The notes below the pieces were generated by a model. That model ran no database searches, was not told the DNA's origin, and saw only the letters and a program-made list of their open reading frames with translations. Positions 33,627-42,881 of a stretch of DNA of 64,000 nucleotides are shown here, piece after piece (position 1 is the stretch's first letter; every line of letters begins with the position of its first letter). A program made the translations under genes and the position numbers. The stretch comes from Paludisphaera rhizosphaerae (GTDB lineage Bacteria; Planctomycetota; Planctomycetia; Isosphaerales; Isosphaeraceae), in contig NZ_JAALCR010000006.1 of NCBI RefSeq assembly GCF_011065895.1, positions 1 to 64,000 of the forward strand. Direction: 5' to 3'.

Positions 33627-33935
33627 GGTTCTGGGCCTCATCCTGCCTGGCCTTCCCGGCTCGCCGGGATCCGCACGCCCGAAGGTCGTTCGATCCTTCC
33701 GGGTCGTCTCTCTTTCTATCGGCGTCCGGGCCCGGTCGAGGACATGAAAGCGGGCTGGACGAGACCGACCTGAGGCGTCGAGGCCACAGTCGGGGCGATA
33801 GGCCGCGGCATTCTGCCGGAACATTCCGAACTCGGCAAGGCCAATCCACGGCACATGGCGCAGTCGTAACCTAGGGTATTCATGGAGGATGCCGGACCCC
33901 CCTGGTCGGGAAGTGATCGAGCGAGGTGCGCCATA
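33627..33935. other. Divergent intergenic region, no structure seen
   Basis: The 309 bases between the lipoprotein (minus) and the GGDEF-like gene (plus) contain no clear promoter, dyad or repeat that I can support. Confidence 0.35.
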
Positions 33936-34979
33936 ATGAAGTCGGAACGTGAATGGAGATGGGACGCGCCGAATCCGCCGAAGAGCTCCTGGGAGACTGG
34001 GACGCAGGACGTGGCAGGCCAGACATTGGCGGCGGCGACTGTGGCGGAGGCTTCGATCCATGACTTCACCGCCGTGGCCGCCGCCGCGGCCGACGTCGAA
34101 GTGCTGCGCGGGGCGCTGGTCGCAGCGGTGAAGTGGGTGTCGGACGGGGCCCCGGCGAGCCTGATCCTGGACTCGGTCGTCGAAGAGTGCGAGCCGCCGC
34201 GGTTCGGGTCTGGCCCGGGATCGTCGGCTGTTCTCCCCATCCGCACCCACGGCGGCAAGACCTGGGGAGCGATCCTGCTGGGGAAACAACCGGATGAGCC
34301 CGCCTGCGCGACCGGTCTGACGAGGCGCCGCCTGGAGACCCTGGCGGCGATCGCGGCCCTGGCCTTTGATCGCCTGGCGATGACTCCCCGACGGTCCGAG
34401 CCCGTCGAGGTCGCGGACACGCCGGCCGATACGGTTGAGGCCGTCCACGACGCCACGTTGCTGAGCGCAGTGCTCCCCTTCGCCCTGGGACAGGCGCGTC
34501 GGAACAAGGAGCCGCTGTCGATCCTTTGCGTCGCGATCAACCAGTTGCGGGGGATCCGGGAACTGTTCGGCAAGGATGAGGCCGACCGGATCGTCGCTGG
34601 CGTGGGGGCGCGGATCGCCGGCCTGCTCCGATCCAGCGATCTTGTCTGCCGCCTCGACGATGATCGAGTGATGGTCGTTCTGCCCCGCGTCGAACTGCGA
34701 GACGCGGTTCGGGTGGGAGAGAAGCTGGCCCGGAAGATCGCCGATTCCGGCGAGATCCTGGGTGTGCCCATCGCGATCACGCTGGCGGTGGGGGCCGCCT
34801 CGCTGCCGACGAGCGCGACGACGCTCGGGGGGCTGCTGGACGCCGTCGACCTCGCCCTCTGCGAGGCTCGGCGACGCCGTCCTGGAAGCGTCGCCGCCGC
34901 GCCGCTGGTTGTGTCGGCCCGCGGCGACGAGGAGCCGACGCGGCTCCTCGTCGCCGACCGGGACGAACTTACTTGCTGA
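33936..34979 (+). CDS. Degenerate GGDEF-domain protein
   Basis: The 347-residue protein has a GAF-like N-terminal part (about residues 30-165: LRGALVAAVKWVSDGAPASL, THGGKTWGAILLGKQ) and a C-terminal GGDEF-type fold (about 185-325). The signature is lost: where GGDEF would be expected after an Arg, the sequence is RLDDDRVMVVLPRV. Without the two glycines and the Glu it should not make cyclic di-GMP and may instead bind nucleotide or act as a regulator. The start at 33936 has GAGG upstream. It converges on and overlaps the end of the Gly-rich protein by 11 bases. Confidence 0.72.
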   Translation: MKSEREWRWDAPNPPKSSWETGTQDVAGQTLAAATVAEASIHDFTAVAAAAADVEVLRGALVAAVKWVSDGAPASLILDSVVEECEPPRFGSGPGSSAVLPIRTHGGKTWGAILLGKQPDEPACATGLTRRRLETLAAIAALAFDRLAMTPRRSEPVEVADTPADTVEAVHDATLLSAVLPFALGQARRNKEPLSILCVAINQLRGIRELFGKDEADRIVAGVGARIAGLLRSSDLVCRLDDDRVMVVLPRVELRDAVRVGEKLARKIADSGEILGVPIAITLAVGAASLPTSATTLGGLLDAVDLALCEARRRRPGSVAAAPLVVSARGDEEPTRLLVADRDELTC

Positions 34980-36720
34980 AGCTCAGACCGGGATCGTTCG
35001 CCCCTCCTCCAAGGGCCTGGAAGACGAAGTGAGAGTCGTCTTTCCAGGTCACTCGGCCGACCATGGCGTCGTTATCACCGCCGTTCCGGGCCAGAGTTAG
35101 GACGCCCGAGCCGTAGGTGTAGGTGCCGGTGATCGGCTGAGTGCGGCCCTGCTGGGTGACGTTCCAGGTGAAGCCGCCGTCGCCGTTCAGCGTCAGCCCG
35201 ATGGTCGTATTTCCGTCGGGCGCAGCCTTCCAGGCTCCCACCAGGCTGAACTCCTGGCCCGGAGGCTGAGCGGGAGCCCCGGGTTGTGCGGCGGCGTCGG
35301 GTTGAGGTTGCGCGGCCGCGGGCTGCTGCTGGTCGCCGGCGCTGGTCAGAGCGGCGACGATCTGCTTGGCCAGGGCGTCGTTGGGTTCCAGCTTCACGAC
35401 CTCGTTGAATTCGCGGACGGCCGCGTCGGTGTGGCCCTGGGTCAGATAGTGATAGGCCAGGACGAAGCGAGCCTGGGGCGAATCCAGGTGGGCGGAGCGA
35501 TAATCCTCCAGGGCCCGGAGTTGGGCCGTGTACGTGTCGACGTCGGGATACAGGCTGATCAGGGTCGTCCAGTCCCAGCCGGGGCCGACCGAGAGAACGG
35601 CGTAGAGTACTCCGGCGGACTGATCGTACTGCTTCAGGGCGAAGAGGCAGAGCGCGCGGAACTCATGGACGGCGGCGTCGTTGGGCATCGCCTTGAGCGC
35701 CTCGTCGGTCTGCTTGAGGGCCCCGGCATAGTCGCCGGCCTTGAACGAGGCGCGGGCGGCGTCGAAGGTCTGGAGAGCCGGGTCGTTCGCCGGGGCTTCG
35801 GCGTCTCCCCCGGCGGACTTCAGCGGCTGCGAGTAATCGTAGGCCGACTGATCCTCGATCACCTGCTGCTGGACCGGCTGGCCGACGACCACCGGCTGCT
35901 GGATCACCACCGGCTGAGTGGCCACCATGGCGTAGGGGTTGGAGTACGGCAGGTATCCCCAGTTGTAATAGGACGAGGTCAGCCCCCAGCCAGCGAGGCC
36001 GCCGAGAGCCATCCCGCCCCAGAAGGCGCCGCCGTTGTTCCAGAAGTTGTTGTTTTGGCCGTGCCAGTAGCCGTTGACCCAGGCCTGGTGGTTGTTCCAC
36101 CCGGGCCGGCCGCCCCAGGCCGGCGGTGGGTTCCAGCCGGGCGGGCGTCCAGCGATGTTTCCGGGCGGGCGACCACCGGGATATCCAGGATAACCCGGGC
36201 CCCCGGGACCGCCGGGAGGACGAATGCCAGGGTTGCCAGGGCCTGCGATGGGAGGCCGTCCGCCGCCAGGCACTCCTCCGGGCTGATTGAGGCCCGGACC
36301 GAGATTGGGGCGATTTCCCGGCGTCTGCGGCCGCGCGACTCCCGGCTGATTCGCAGCGGGGAAGTTCGGCCGCTGGGCTGGCGTCGAGGGCCGCATCTGA
36401 CCCTGCCACCCTCCGCCGCCCGCTCCGGGGTTGTATCCGCCGCCGTAGTTCGGGCGCTGGATGTTTCCCGGAGTGGTGAACGACGGGGTCCGGTTGAACG
36501 ACGGCTGGCCCATGCCGCCCCCGTATCCGCCGCCCCCGTATCCGCCGCCGCCGCGCATGCCCCCCCCGCCGTAACCGCCGCCGCCGCCGCGCATGCCGCC
36601 GCCGCCGCCGCGCATGCTGCCTCCCCCACGTCCGCCGCGTTGGGCTGATGCGGGGACGGTCTGAAGACAGAGGCAACCGGCGACGAGGCCCGCGAGGGCC
36701 GTGCGAGTCCATTTGCTCAT
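34969..36720 (-). CDS. Secreted Gly-rich, TPR-containing protein
   Basis: The 583-residue product has a signal peptide (TALAGLVAGCLCLQTVPASA), then a Gly/Arg/Tyr-rich region of MRGGGGG and GYGGGG repeats (about residues 28-75), a Pro/Gly/Asn-rich stretch to about 240, and a hydrophobic patch with YYNWGYLPYSNPY. TPR-like helices occupy about 300-450 (ASFKAGDYAGALKQTDEALK; FVLAYHYLTQGHTDAAVREF). The end (480-583) is a lipocalin-like beta domain (LVGAWKAAPDGNTTIGLTLN). It overlaps the NTF2-like gene upstream by four bases, so the two are co-translated. Probably a cell-surface scaffold; function unknown. Confidence 0.72.
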   Translation of the reverse strand: MSKWTRTALAGLVAGCLCLQTVPASAQRGGRGGGSMRGGGGGMRGGGGGYGGGGMRGGGGYGGGGYGGGMGQPSFNRTPSFTTPGNIQRPNYGGGYNPGAGGGGWQGQMRPSTPAQRPNFPAANQPGVARPQTPGNRPNLGPGLNQPGGVPGGGRPPIAGPGNPGIRPPGGPGGPGYPGYPGGRPPGNIAGRPPGWNPPPAWGGRPGWNNHQAWVNGYWHGQNNNFWNNGGAFWGGMALGGLAGWGLTSSYYNWGYLPYSNPYAMVATQPVVIQQPVVVGQPVQQQVIEDQSAYDYSQPLKSAGGDAEAPANDPALQTFDAARASFKAGDYAGALKQTDEALKAMPNDAAVHEFRALCLFALKQYDQSAGVLYAVLSVGPGWDWTTLISLYPDVDTYTAQLRALEDYRSAHLDSPQARFVLAYHYLTQGHTDAAVREFNEVVKLEPNDALAKQIVAALTSAGDQQQPAAAQPQPDAAAQPGAPAQPPGQEFSLVGAWKAAPDGNTTIGLTLNGDGGFTWNVTQQGRTQPITGTYTYGSGVLTLARNGGDNDAMVGRVTWKDDSHFVFQALGGGANDPGLSFSK

Positions 36721-37721
36721 GGCTTGCTCCCGGGAAGCTTGGAAGTCGGAGAGGCGGGCGAGGTCGCGACGGCCCTTGGCGCGGGGGGCTGACGCACGAG
36801 CGTGATCGTCTCAGAGTCCGGCAGAGCGGCGCCGCCGAGCGTTCGGTCGACCGACGCCCAGCGAACGACGTCGCGACCGGAGCGGGTCAGGATGTTGGTC
36901 GCCGAAACGGTCCGACCGTCCTTGAGGACGCCCGTCGACTTGGCGATCCAGCGATCGCTCCCCGGATCTCGCGACCAGACGGCCTCGGAGAAGCCCCCTT
37001 CGGAGTCGAAGGTCCAGGAGCGGAACTGCTTCAGCCGGGGATCCCAGCCAATCCGCTGGACCCCCTTCATCACGACGTCGCTCCCGACTTTGACCTGAAA
37101 CTTGCGGGTCAGGAACGCGCCGTCTTCGGCCCAGTCGCAGGAGGTCTCGACCCGGGCGGAGTCGTCCTCGTCGAGCCACTCGCCGATCAGCCAGGCCAGA
37201 TCGGCGAGATGGTCGCGCGGCGATTTGTCGGCGTCGGGGCTGGAGGCGGGATAGTCGTGGATGCAGTCCTGAAGCCACTTGCCGTCCTTGCGGACGTAGG
37301 ACGCTGAATACTGGTAGCGAACCGCGTCCTCGGGATTGTCGCCCGCGCCGGAGGTCGCCACGACCGCGGAGCCCTCCTCAAGTGCGGCGTCGGCCCCCAG
37401 AAGTCTGAGGTGCTCCGTCTTCACGACGATCGTCCGGCCGGGGTCGGCGGCGAAACGTTCGGCGAAGAGCTTCTGGATGGCGGCGCGACCTTCGATGGCT
37501 GGGGAGCCCTCGGTTTCGATCCGGGCCCCCTCGGTGAACAGGGCGGCGACCGCCGCAGCGTCCCCCGCGTTGAAGGCCCGGACGAATTCCGCGACCACGG
37601 CCTCGATCGCCCTGCGATCGGTTTCACCCTGAGCGGCGGGAGCTTCCTCCGCCGCGAGCGACCGAGCGATTCCCAGCGGGAAAACCCCCGCAAGCATCAG
37701 CGCCGTCGCGATCCTGAACAT
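36717..37721 (-). CDS. Secreted NTF2-like (SnoaL/SgcJ-type) protein
   Basis: The 334-residue product has a signal peptide (MFRIATALMLAGVFPLGIAR, cleaved near SLAAEE). A cone-shaped NTF2-like domain is visible at about residues 35-165 (AIEAVVAEFVRAFNAGDAAAVAALF; YSASYVRKDGKWLQDCI), and a second, related or lipocalin-like domain at about 180-310 (LAWLIGEWLDEDDSARVETS). The pairing recurs in planctomycetes. No catalytic residues can be named. ATG 37721 was chosen for the signal peptide. The stop overlaps the following Gly-rich gene. Confidence 0.75.
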   Translation of the reverse strand: MFRIATALMLAGVFPLGIARSLAAEEAPAAQGETDRRAIEAVVAEFVRAFNAGDAAAVAALFTEGARIETEGSPAIEGRAAIQKLFAERFAADPGRTIVVKTEHLRLLGADAALEEGSAVVATSGAGDNPEDAVRYQYSASYVRKDGKWLQDCIHDYPASSPDADKSPRDHLADLAWLIGEWLDEDDSARVETSCDWAEDGAFLTRKFQVKVGSDVVMKGVQRIGWDPRLKQFRSWTFDSEGGFSEAVWSRDPGSDRWIAKSTGVLKDGRTVSATNILTRSGRDVVRWASVDRTLGGAALPDSETITLVRQPPAPRAVATSPASPTSKLPGSKP

Positions 37722-38012
37722 GGACGACCCCCTGACTCCGCCCCGGGGGGCGGTTCTCACATAGCCTTTCGCCGTCACTCCTGAACTCCATCAGGAAGCA
37801 TAAGCGGCGCCGTCGTTCGGTGCGAGCGTCGGCGTCAGGGATCGGTTCGGATTCCTTCACGTCGGCCGATGAGGTTTCCAGGCCGCTCTGGCGGGGATAT
37901 GATGGACCCCTCGAGATGCTCGACCGCAGCGCGCCGAGCGTCCGCAACCCCAACCCCGGACGACGATCCTCGCCGAACCGGCGCCGCCACCGCTTTAACC
38001 TCCGGACTTCGA

Positions 38013-38774
38013 ATGGCTTTCGACTTCGCGGCCGTGATCGCGATCCTCAAGATCATCCTCTATGATCTGGCTCTCTCCGGGGACAACGCCGCCGTCATCG
38101 GTCTGGCCGCCCACCGGCTCCCGGCGAAGCAGCGCAGGCAGGCGATGATCTGGGGCTGCGGCCTCGCCATCATCATGCGGATCGCGTTCACGCTGGTGGT
38201 TTACAAGCTGCTGGACGTTCCCGGGCTCCGTTTCGTCGGAGCGATCCTCCTGGTCGTCATCGCTTGCAAGCTGATGCAGGAGGAGGTCCACGCCGCCTCC
38301 AACCCCGACGCCGCGCCGGCCTCGCTCTTCAAGGCCGTCCAGCGCATCGCCGCCGCCGACTTTATTATGAGCCTGGACAACGTCCTGGCCATCGCCAGCG
38401 CGGCGCGGACCTGGTCGGAGATTATCATCGGGCTGATCCTGTCGATCATCATGCTGCTGTTCCTCAGCGCGTTGATCACGGAGGTCATGCGCCGGTGGCG
38501 GTTCATCGCCTATCTGGCAGTGGCCCTGCTGGCCGCGGCGGCCGGGGAAATGATGGCTCACGACGTGCACGACTTCTTCCACTATCTCCAGAGCCATTAC
38601 TCGCCGGGATGGCCGGAGTTCCCCAGGTGGGCGAAGTGGGCCCTTGAAGCGGGGCTCGTCGTTCTTTGCCTCACCGTCAACTGGTGGTGGCCCGCGGCTC
38701 CGCACGTCCCCGAAGGGACGGCGGCCGAGCCTGGGCTCGAAGCCGATCCCGTCGAGCACCCCGCCGAAGCCTGA
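38013..38774 (+). CDS. TerC/YjbE family integral membrane protein
   Basis: The 253-residue product has about seven membrane helices. It carries the two TerC acidic motifs: LSGDNAAVIGLA near residues 20-31 and MSLDNVLAIASAA near 117-129. TerC-like proteins are linked to tellurium resistance and to manganese or calcium efflux. The start at 38013 fits the family; the ribosome site is weak. TATGAT at about 37899 with TTTCCA 17 bases before could be its promoter, but I do not see a yybP-ykoY-type riboswitch. The C-terminus is a soluble Glu/Pro tail. Confidence 0.85.
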   Translation: MAFDFAAVIAILKIILYDLALSGDNAAVIGLAAHRLPAKQRRQAMIWGCGLAIIMRIAFTLVVYKLLDVPGLRFVGAILLVVIACKLMQEEVHAASNPDAAPASLFKAVQRIAAADFIMSLDNVLAIASAARTWSEIIIGLILSIIMLLFLSALITEVMRRWRFIAYLAVALLAAAAGEMMAHDVHDFFHYLQSHYSPGWPEFPRWAKWALEAGLVVLCLTVNWWWPAAPHVPEGTAAEPGLEADPVEHPAEA

Positions 38775-38851
38775 TCACAGCGCATGCGAACGCCCCCGGG
38801 GGACCAAGGTCGACCCGGGGGCGTTTTCGCGCGCGGCGAAGGACGTTGCCG

Positions 38852-40105
38852 TCAGGCTCGTCGCGGCGGCGATCGCGGATGGGGTCGACGGCCGGTCGGG
38901 TCCGAGCGGCGACGGCCGCGGTCGGAGGCCCGGGGACGAACGCTGACCGTCCGACTCGATCGAATCGGGCCGGACGAGGTCCTGCGCGTCCGTAGGCAGC
39001 GGAGGCGACCAGGTCGCTCCCGACGAAGGGACGGCCTTCGGCTCGCGTCGCGGTCGACTGGTCTTGCGGCCGCCCGCAGCGAGACGGTCGAGACCCCCAG
39101 GGGCGTGGAACGCCCCAGAGGCTTCGGCGCGATCGCGGTGGACGGACCCGCATGGGCGGCCGACGCCCCCGACCTTTCCTCGAAACCGACTTGCTCCTGA
39201 ACGTCGTCCCGGCGATCGTCCTCGACGGCGGGCGCGGGCTCGTCGTCGGCGAAGGCTTCGGGAAGGGCCTCGGGCTCCCACGTCTCGGCGAGTGCAGAGG
39301 GCGCGTTGCCATACTCCTCGTCGAAGGGACCGGCGAGTGCAGAGGGCGCGTTGCCATACTCCTCGTCGGATTCCGTGGGGGCCGCTTCGAAGGCGTCGGT
39401 CGATTCGTCCGGCGATGACTCGTCGGACTCCTCGAGACACGGCTCCGCGGGCGTCGCTTCCGTGAGCGTCGGCGATTCGACGGTCTCACGCTCCGGCGTC
39501 GATTCGAGATCGGCCGGGGGGGCGTCTTCGGATTGGGTCGGGTTCTCGGTTTCGGCGGGGGGCTCGGCCTGAACGTCGGCCCGGACGAACTTGCCGGGAC
39601 CGACGCGGATCCAGGTCGGTTGCGACGACGACGCCTCGGCCAGGGCCGCCGCCTTCGCCGCTCGCTTCCCCTTGCCCCGTTTTTTACGGGGCTTGGATGG
39701 CGACGGTTCGGCGGTGGGCTCAACCGGCGCTGAGGACTCGACGTTCTCGACGACCCCCGCCTCGTCCACGTCGACTCCTTCAGCGGTCCCGTGAGAGACC
39801 GTTGCAAGGGCGTCGTCGGAGGATGGAAGCGAGGGAGTCGGATCGACGGCCTTTCGCGGCCGGGGCGTGGCGAAGATCAGGACCATCGCGGCCATGTAGA
39901 CGGGGACCAGCCAGACCGAGATCGTCGCCACCACCAGGCTCGTCGCACCCGTCAGGACCAACAGGCCGACCAGTCCCCAGACCCTTCCCGAACGCAGCCC
40001 TGTGTCGGCCGCTTCGGCAAGTTTCGGGGGAGATTGGAGGGCGTCTGCGGTCCGATCGTGTCGCGATCGGCGTCCGGCGCGGCGCTGGGTCGAAGTCTCG
40101 TTCAA
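38852..40105 (-). CDS. Membrane protein with long acidic low-complexity tail and 15-residue duplication
   Basis: The 417-residue product has two membrane segments (about residues 43-61 and 63-79) after a basic N-terminus. The rest is disordered: a Lys/Arg patch (PRKKRGKGKRAAKAA) and then a long stretch rich in Glu, Asp, Ser, Pro and Ala, ending in an Arg/Pro-rich tail. A 15-residue unit, DEEYGNAPSALAGPF, is repeated directly as DEEYGNAPSALAETW; the DNA of 38 bases is identical in both. No enzymatic motif is seen. The Arg-rich end could belong to a frame read past the natural end, but no break is visible. Confidence 0.55.
   Translation of the reverse strand: MNETSTQRRAGRRSRHDRTADALQSPPKLAEAADTGLRSGRVWGLVGLLVLTGATSLVVATISVWLVPVYMAAMVLIFATPRPRKAVDPTPSLPSSDDALATVSHGTAEGVDVDEAGVVENVESSAPVEPTAEPSPSKPRKKRGKGKRAAKAAALAEASSSQPTWIRVGPGKFVRADVQAEPPAETENPTQSEDAPPADLESTPERETVESPTLTEATPAEPCLEESDESSPDESTDAFEAAPTESDEEYGNAPSALAGPFDEEYGNAPSALAETWEPEALPEAFADDEPAPAVEDDRRDDVQEQVGFEERSGASAAHAGPSTAIAPKPLGRSTPLGVSTVSLRAAARPVDRDASRRPSLRRERPGRLRCLRTRRTSSGPIRSSRTVSVRPRASDRGRRRSDPTGRRPHPRSPPRRA
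39286..39368. repeat. Tandem in-frame 45-base duplication
   Basis: Two copies of an identical 38-base block start at 39286 and 39331, a period of 45 bases. It encodes the repeated DEEYGNAPSALA unit in the protein above. The exact identity points to a recent duplication. Confidence 0.85.
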
Positions 40106-40498
40106 GGCGGAACCATCCTGAATGGCACGAGGCCGCGCCGAGGCTTTGCGGTCGCCCAGGTTTCCCCAGGCGTCGCGAGCCTGCGAGCCGGCAAGGTTTG
40201 CTCGTCCCGATCCGTCGTCGGGGGTGGGTTCGGTTCGACGAGCGAGCCGTTCCTCCCCCCTACCGTTGATCGGCCCGGGCGCGGAGTCGATTGACGTTTT
40301 CGAAGCGCCCCGCCGCCCCCTCCCCTCACCGCGTCGCGCAGAACGCTTACCGCCGGATTACCCGTTCCCGACGGCCGTCGAATTGACGAAATCCCGTGGG
40401 TTTCGGCGCGGGCCGTGTGAGATTGCCCTTGCGGTCTCAACCTTCGCGCGCGATCCTCTGACACTCGTCGATCTTTCGTTTTTCCGCGAGTTCCCTTC
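40106..40498. other. Divergent intergenic region, little seen
   Basis: The 393 bases between the acidic membrane protein (minus) and the gene at 40499 (plus) contain no repeat or dyad that I can support. TTGACG at about 40290 and 40385 could be minus-35 boxes, but no matching minus-10 is clear. Confidence 0.35.
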
Positions 40499-41065
40499 AT
40501 GAGCCCACGTCGCAAGCGATTGTTGGCGATCCTCCTGATCGTGCCGGCCTTGATCGGGCTGGAAGTGGGTGTGCGGCTGCTGCGACGACCGCGGGTGGCG
40601 ATCGTGCTGGTCAATGAGACCGGATCGACGGCGCGGAACGTTCGGGCTGTCTACGGCCTGGTGAAGTCTCCTCTCGGCGATGTGAGTCCGGGCGGGTCGT
40701 CGCTCGTCCGGCTCGAGAACGGCCCTGAAGAAGACGTGACCCTGAGTTTCGAGCAGACGGCCAATCCGGTGCCCGGCATCGTGGTCGGCGGACCCGAGTT
40801 GGAACAGGCGCGTCGCGACGGCCTGCGGATGGTGTTGACCCTCAAGCCCAATGAGGTCATCCGCTATCTGGAGGAAGACCCCGACGCCGACGTCTCATTC
40901 CTCATGCGACTCTTCCGTCAGATCCGAGACGCCGTTATGCCCGAGGAACCGACGCCGGGCGTCAGTCCTCCCTCGCGATTGCCTCGCATCCTTCGCCAAC
41001 TTCTCGGACAGACCTTGCCCGATGACGCCCGGCGTGGGATTCTGGCGAGTGGTGCGAGTGCATGA
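40499..41065 (+). CDS. Membrane-anchored hypothetical protein
   Basis: The 188-residue product has one N-terminal membrane helix (RLLAILLIVPALIGLEVGVR, about residues 6-25), so most of it lies outside the cytoplasm. The mature part starts with a beta-rich domain (RVAIVLVNETGSTARNVRAVY) and ends in helices. I recognise no family. It is followed 30 bases later by thpR on the same strand. Confidence 0.6.
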   Translation: MSPRRKRLLAILLIVPALIGLEVGVRLLRRPRVAIVLVNETGSTARNVRAVYGLVKSPLGDVSPGGSSLVRLENGPEEDVTLSFEQTANPVPGIVVGGPELEQARRDGLRMVLTLKPNEVIRYLEEDPDADVSFLMRLFRQIRDAVMPEEPTPGVSPPSRLPRILRQLLGQTLPDDARRGILASGASA

Positions 41066-41095
41066 ATAATCGTTAACTTTACGCGACGGCGCGAA

Positions 41096-41713
41096 ATGGC
41101 TCAGACGACCCGGACCTTCCTGGCGATCGATGTTCCACCGACGATCGCCGATCGGCTGACCAAGCTTCAGCACAAACTCGCGCCGCTAGTTCCGGCGTTT
41201 CGGTGGGTCGATGCGACGCCGTTCCATCTGACGCTCGCCTTCCTGGGGGACGTACCGTTCGCCGACCTGAACGAGGTCTGCGCGGCGGCGACTCGCGCGG
41301 CGAGGGCCTCGAAGCGGTTCGAGATCCAGGTCGCCGGCCTGGGGTCGTTCCCGAAACCGGAGCGGCCCCGCGTCGCCTGGACGGGATTCGCCGGCCCCGG
41401 GCTGGAACCGCTCGCCGCGCTGCACCGGACGCTGATCTCCGAACTCCGGAAGATCGGCCAGCCGCCGGAGGATCCCCGGTTCACCCCCCACATCACCCTC
41501 GGCCGCCTGAAGGCCGGCGCGGGTCGAGGCAAGACGCCCGTCCCGCCGCCCGACCTCTCTGCTCTCGTCGAGGAATACCGCGAGTGGAGTCCGGGCTCCT
41601 TCGTCATCGGGGAGATCGTGGCCTACTCCTCCACTCTCACTCCGGAGGGTCCGACATACGCCGCTCTCGCCCGCGCCCCTCTGGCCTCCGCTCGCGCTCG
41701 AACGGATACTTGA
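41096..41713 (+). CDS. thpR: RNA 2',3'-cyclic phosphodiesterase (ThpR/LigT)
   Basis: The 205-residue protein belongs to the 2H phosphoesterases. Both His-x-Thr motifs are present: FHLTLAFLGD near residues 42-51 and FTPHITLGRLK near 127-137. The enzyme opens 2',3'-cyclic phosphates in RNA and can join tRNA halves in vitro. Its stop at 41713 lies inside the recA promoter (minus-35 at 41710), so recA is transcribed separately or in addition. Confidence 0.9.
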   Translation: MAQTTRTFLAIDVPPTIADRLTKLQHKLAPLVPAFRWVDATPFHLTLAFLGDVPFADLNEVCAAATRAARASKRFEIQVAGLGSFPKPERPRVAWTGFAGPGLEPLAALHRTLISELRKIGQPPEDPRFTPHITLGRLKAGAGRGKTPVPPPDLSALVEEYREWSPGSFVIGEIVAYSSTLTPEGPTYAALARAPLASARARTDT

Positions 41714-41738
41714 CCAATACGCCGCGGCGTGCTACAGT
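41710..41738 (+). promoter_or_regulatory. recA promoter
   Basis: TTGACC (41710-41715) and TACAGT (41733-41738) are separated by the ideal 17 bases, about 48 bases before the recA start. A second TACAG follows near 41751, so a repressor site could overlap, but I cannot identify an SOS box with confidence. Confidence 0.7.
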
Positions 41739-41785
41739 AGTGATCGGGCGTACAGAACTCAGGCGGTCATGAAGGAGCCGAGGTC

Positions 41786-42874
41786 GTGGCGAAGCGACAG
41801 GGTGCAACCGAGGCGAAGGCGGCGCCGATCTCCGCCGAAGCAAAGGCGCTGAACACCACGATCAGCCAGATCGAGAAGGCGTTCGGCGCGGGCTCGATCA
41901 TGAAACTCGGCGAGGGGAGCCACCTGGAGGTCGAAGGGATCTCCACGGGGGCTCTGTCGCTCGACCTGGCGTTGGGGGGCAAGGGGCTGCCTCGGGGCCG
42001 GATCGTGGAGCTGTTCGGACCTGAGTCCAGCGGCAAGACGACGATCGCCCTGCAGACGATCGCCAACGCCCAACGCAACGGCGGCGTGGCGGCGTTCATC
42101 GACGCCGAGCACGCGCTTGATCCCTCGTGGTGCAAGCGGCTTGGGGTGGACATCGAGTCGCTGCTGGTCAGCCAGCCGGGGAGTGCCGAAGAGGCCCTGC
42201 AGATCGCCGAGATGCTGGTGATGTCCAATGCCGTGGACATCGTGGTCATCGACTCGGTGGCCGCCCTGGTGCCGAAGGCTGAGATGGAGGGCGAGATCGG
42301 CGACAGCCACGTCGGCCTCCAGGCCCGCTTGATGAGCCAGGCCTTGCGCAAGCTGACCGGCGGCGTGTCGCGGTCGAAGTGCGTGATGGTCTTCATCAAC
42401 CAGATCCGCGAGAAGATCGGTGTGATGTTCGGCAGCCCGGAGACGACTCCCGGCGGCCGCGCCCTGAAGTTCTACAGCTCGTGCCGGGTGGACGTCCGCC
42501 GGATCGGCCCCGTGAAGGACGGCGAGGAAGTCGTCGGTTCGCGGGTGAAGGTCAAGATCGTCAAGAACAAGGTCGCGCCGCCGTTCCGGACGTGCGAGTT
42601 CGACATGATGTACACCAACGGCATCTCGCGCGAGGGCGACGTCCTCGACATGGCCCTGGCCGACAAGCTCGTCGAGAAGTCGGGCTCGTGGTTCAACTAC
42701 GGCGACCTGCGACTTGGCCAGGGGCGCGAAAAGGCCAAGGACTACCTCCGCGAGAACCCCGCCGTCGCCGAGGAGATCGCCGCCAAGGTCATGGCCAACC
42801 GGGCCGGGCACCTCGCCGCCGTCACTCATGGGCCGGGCGTCGACGAGGACGATGACGAGTTCGAGGAGGAGTGA
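41786..42874 (+). CDS. recA: Recombinase RecA
   Basis: The 362-residue protein drives homologous strand exchange and promotes LexA cleavage. Walker A is GPESSGKTT (residues 78-86), the second motif is [10 protein letters not shown], and loop L2 has [14 protein letters not shown]; the end is acidic ([10 protein letters not shown]), as in most RecA proteins. It begins with GTG at 41786 after GGAGCCGAGG. No intein is present. The stop is seven bases from the stop of the convergent AsmA-like gene. A good promoter lies upstream. Confidence 0.98.
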   Translation: MAKRQGATEAKAAPISAEAKALNTTISQIEKAFGAGSIMKLGEGSHLEVEGISTGALSLDLALGGKGLPRGRIVELFGPESSGKTTIALQTIANAQRNGGVAAFIDAEHALDPSWCKRLGVDIESLLVSQPGSAEEALQIAEMLVMSNAVDIVVIDSVAALVPKAEMEGEIGDSHVGLQARLMSQALRKLTGGVSRSKCVMVFINQIREKIGVMFGSPETTPGGRALKFYSSCRVDVRRIGPVKDGEEVVGSRVKVKIVKNKVAPPFRTCEFDMMYTNGISREGDVLDMALADKLVEKSGSWFNYGDLRLGQGREKAKDYLRENPAVAEEIAAKVMANRAGHLAAVTHGPGVDEDDDEFEEE

Positions 42875-42881
42875 CCCTCAG

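Noticed and set aside
37800-38012. Manganese (yybP-ykoY) riboswitch before the TerC gene
   Set aside because: Such riboswitches often precede TerC-like genes, but I could not find the conserved helices or loop sequences.
41739-41785. SOS (LexA) box before recA
   Set aside because: No convincing dyad of a known LexA type; two TACAG copies are direct, not inverted.
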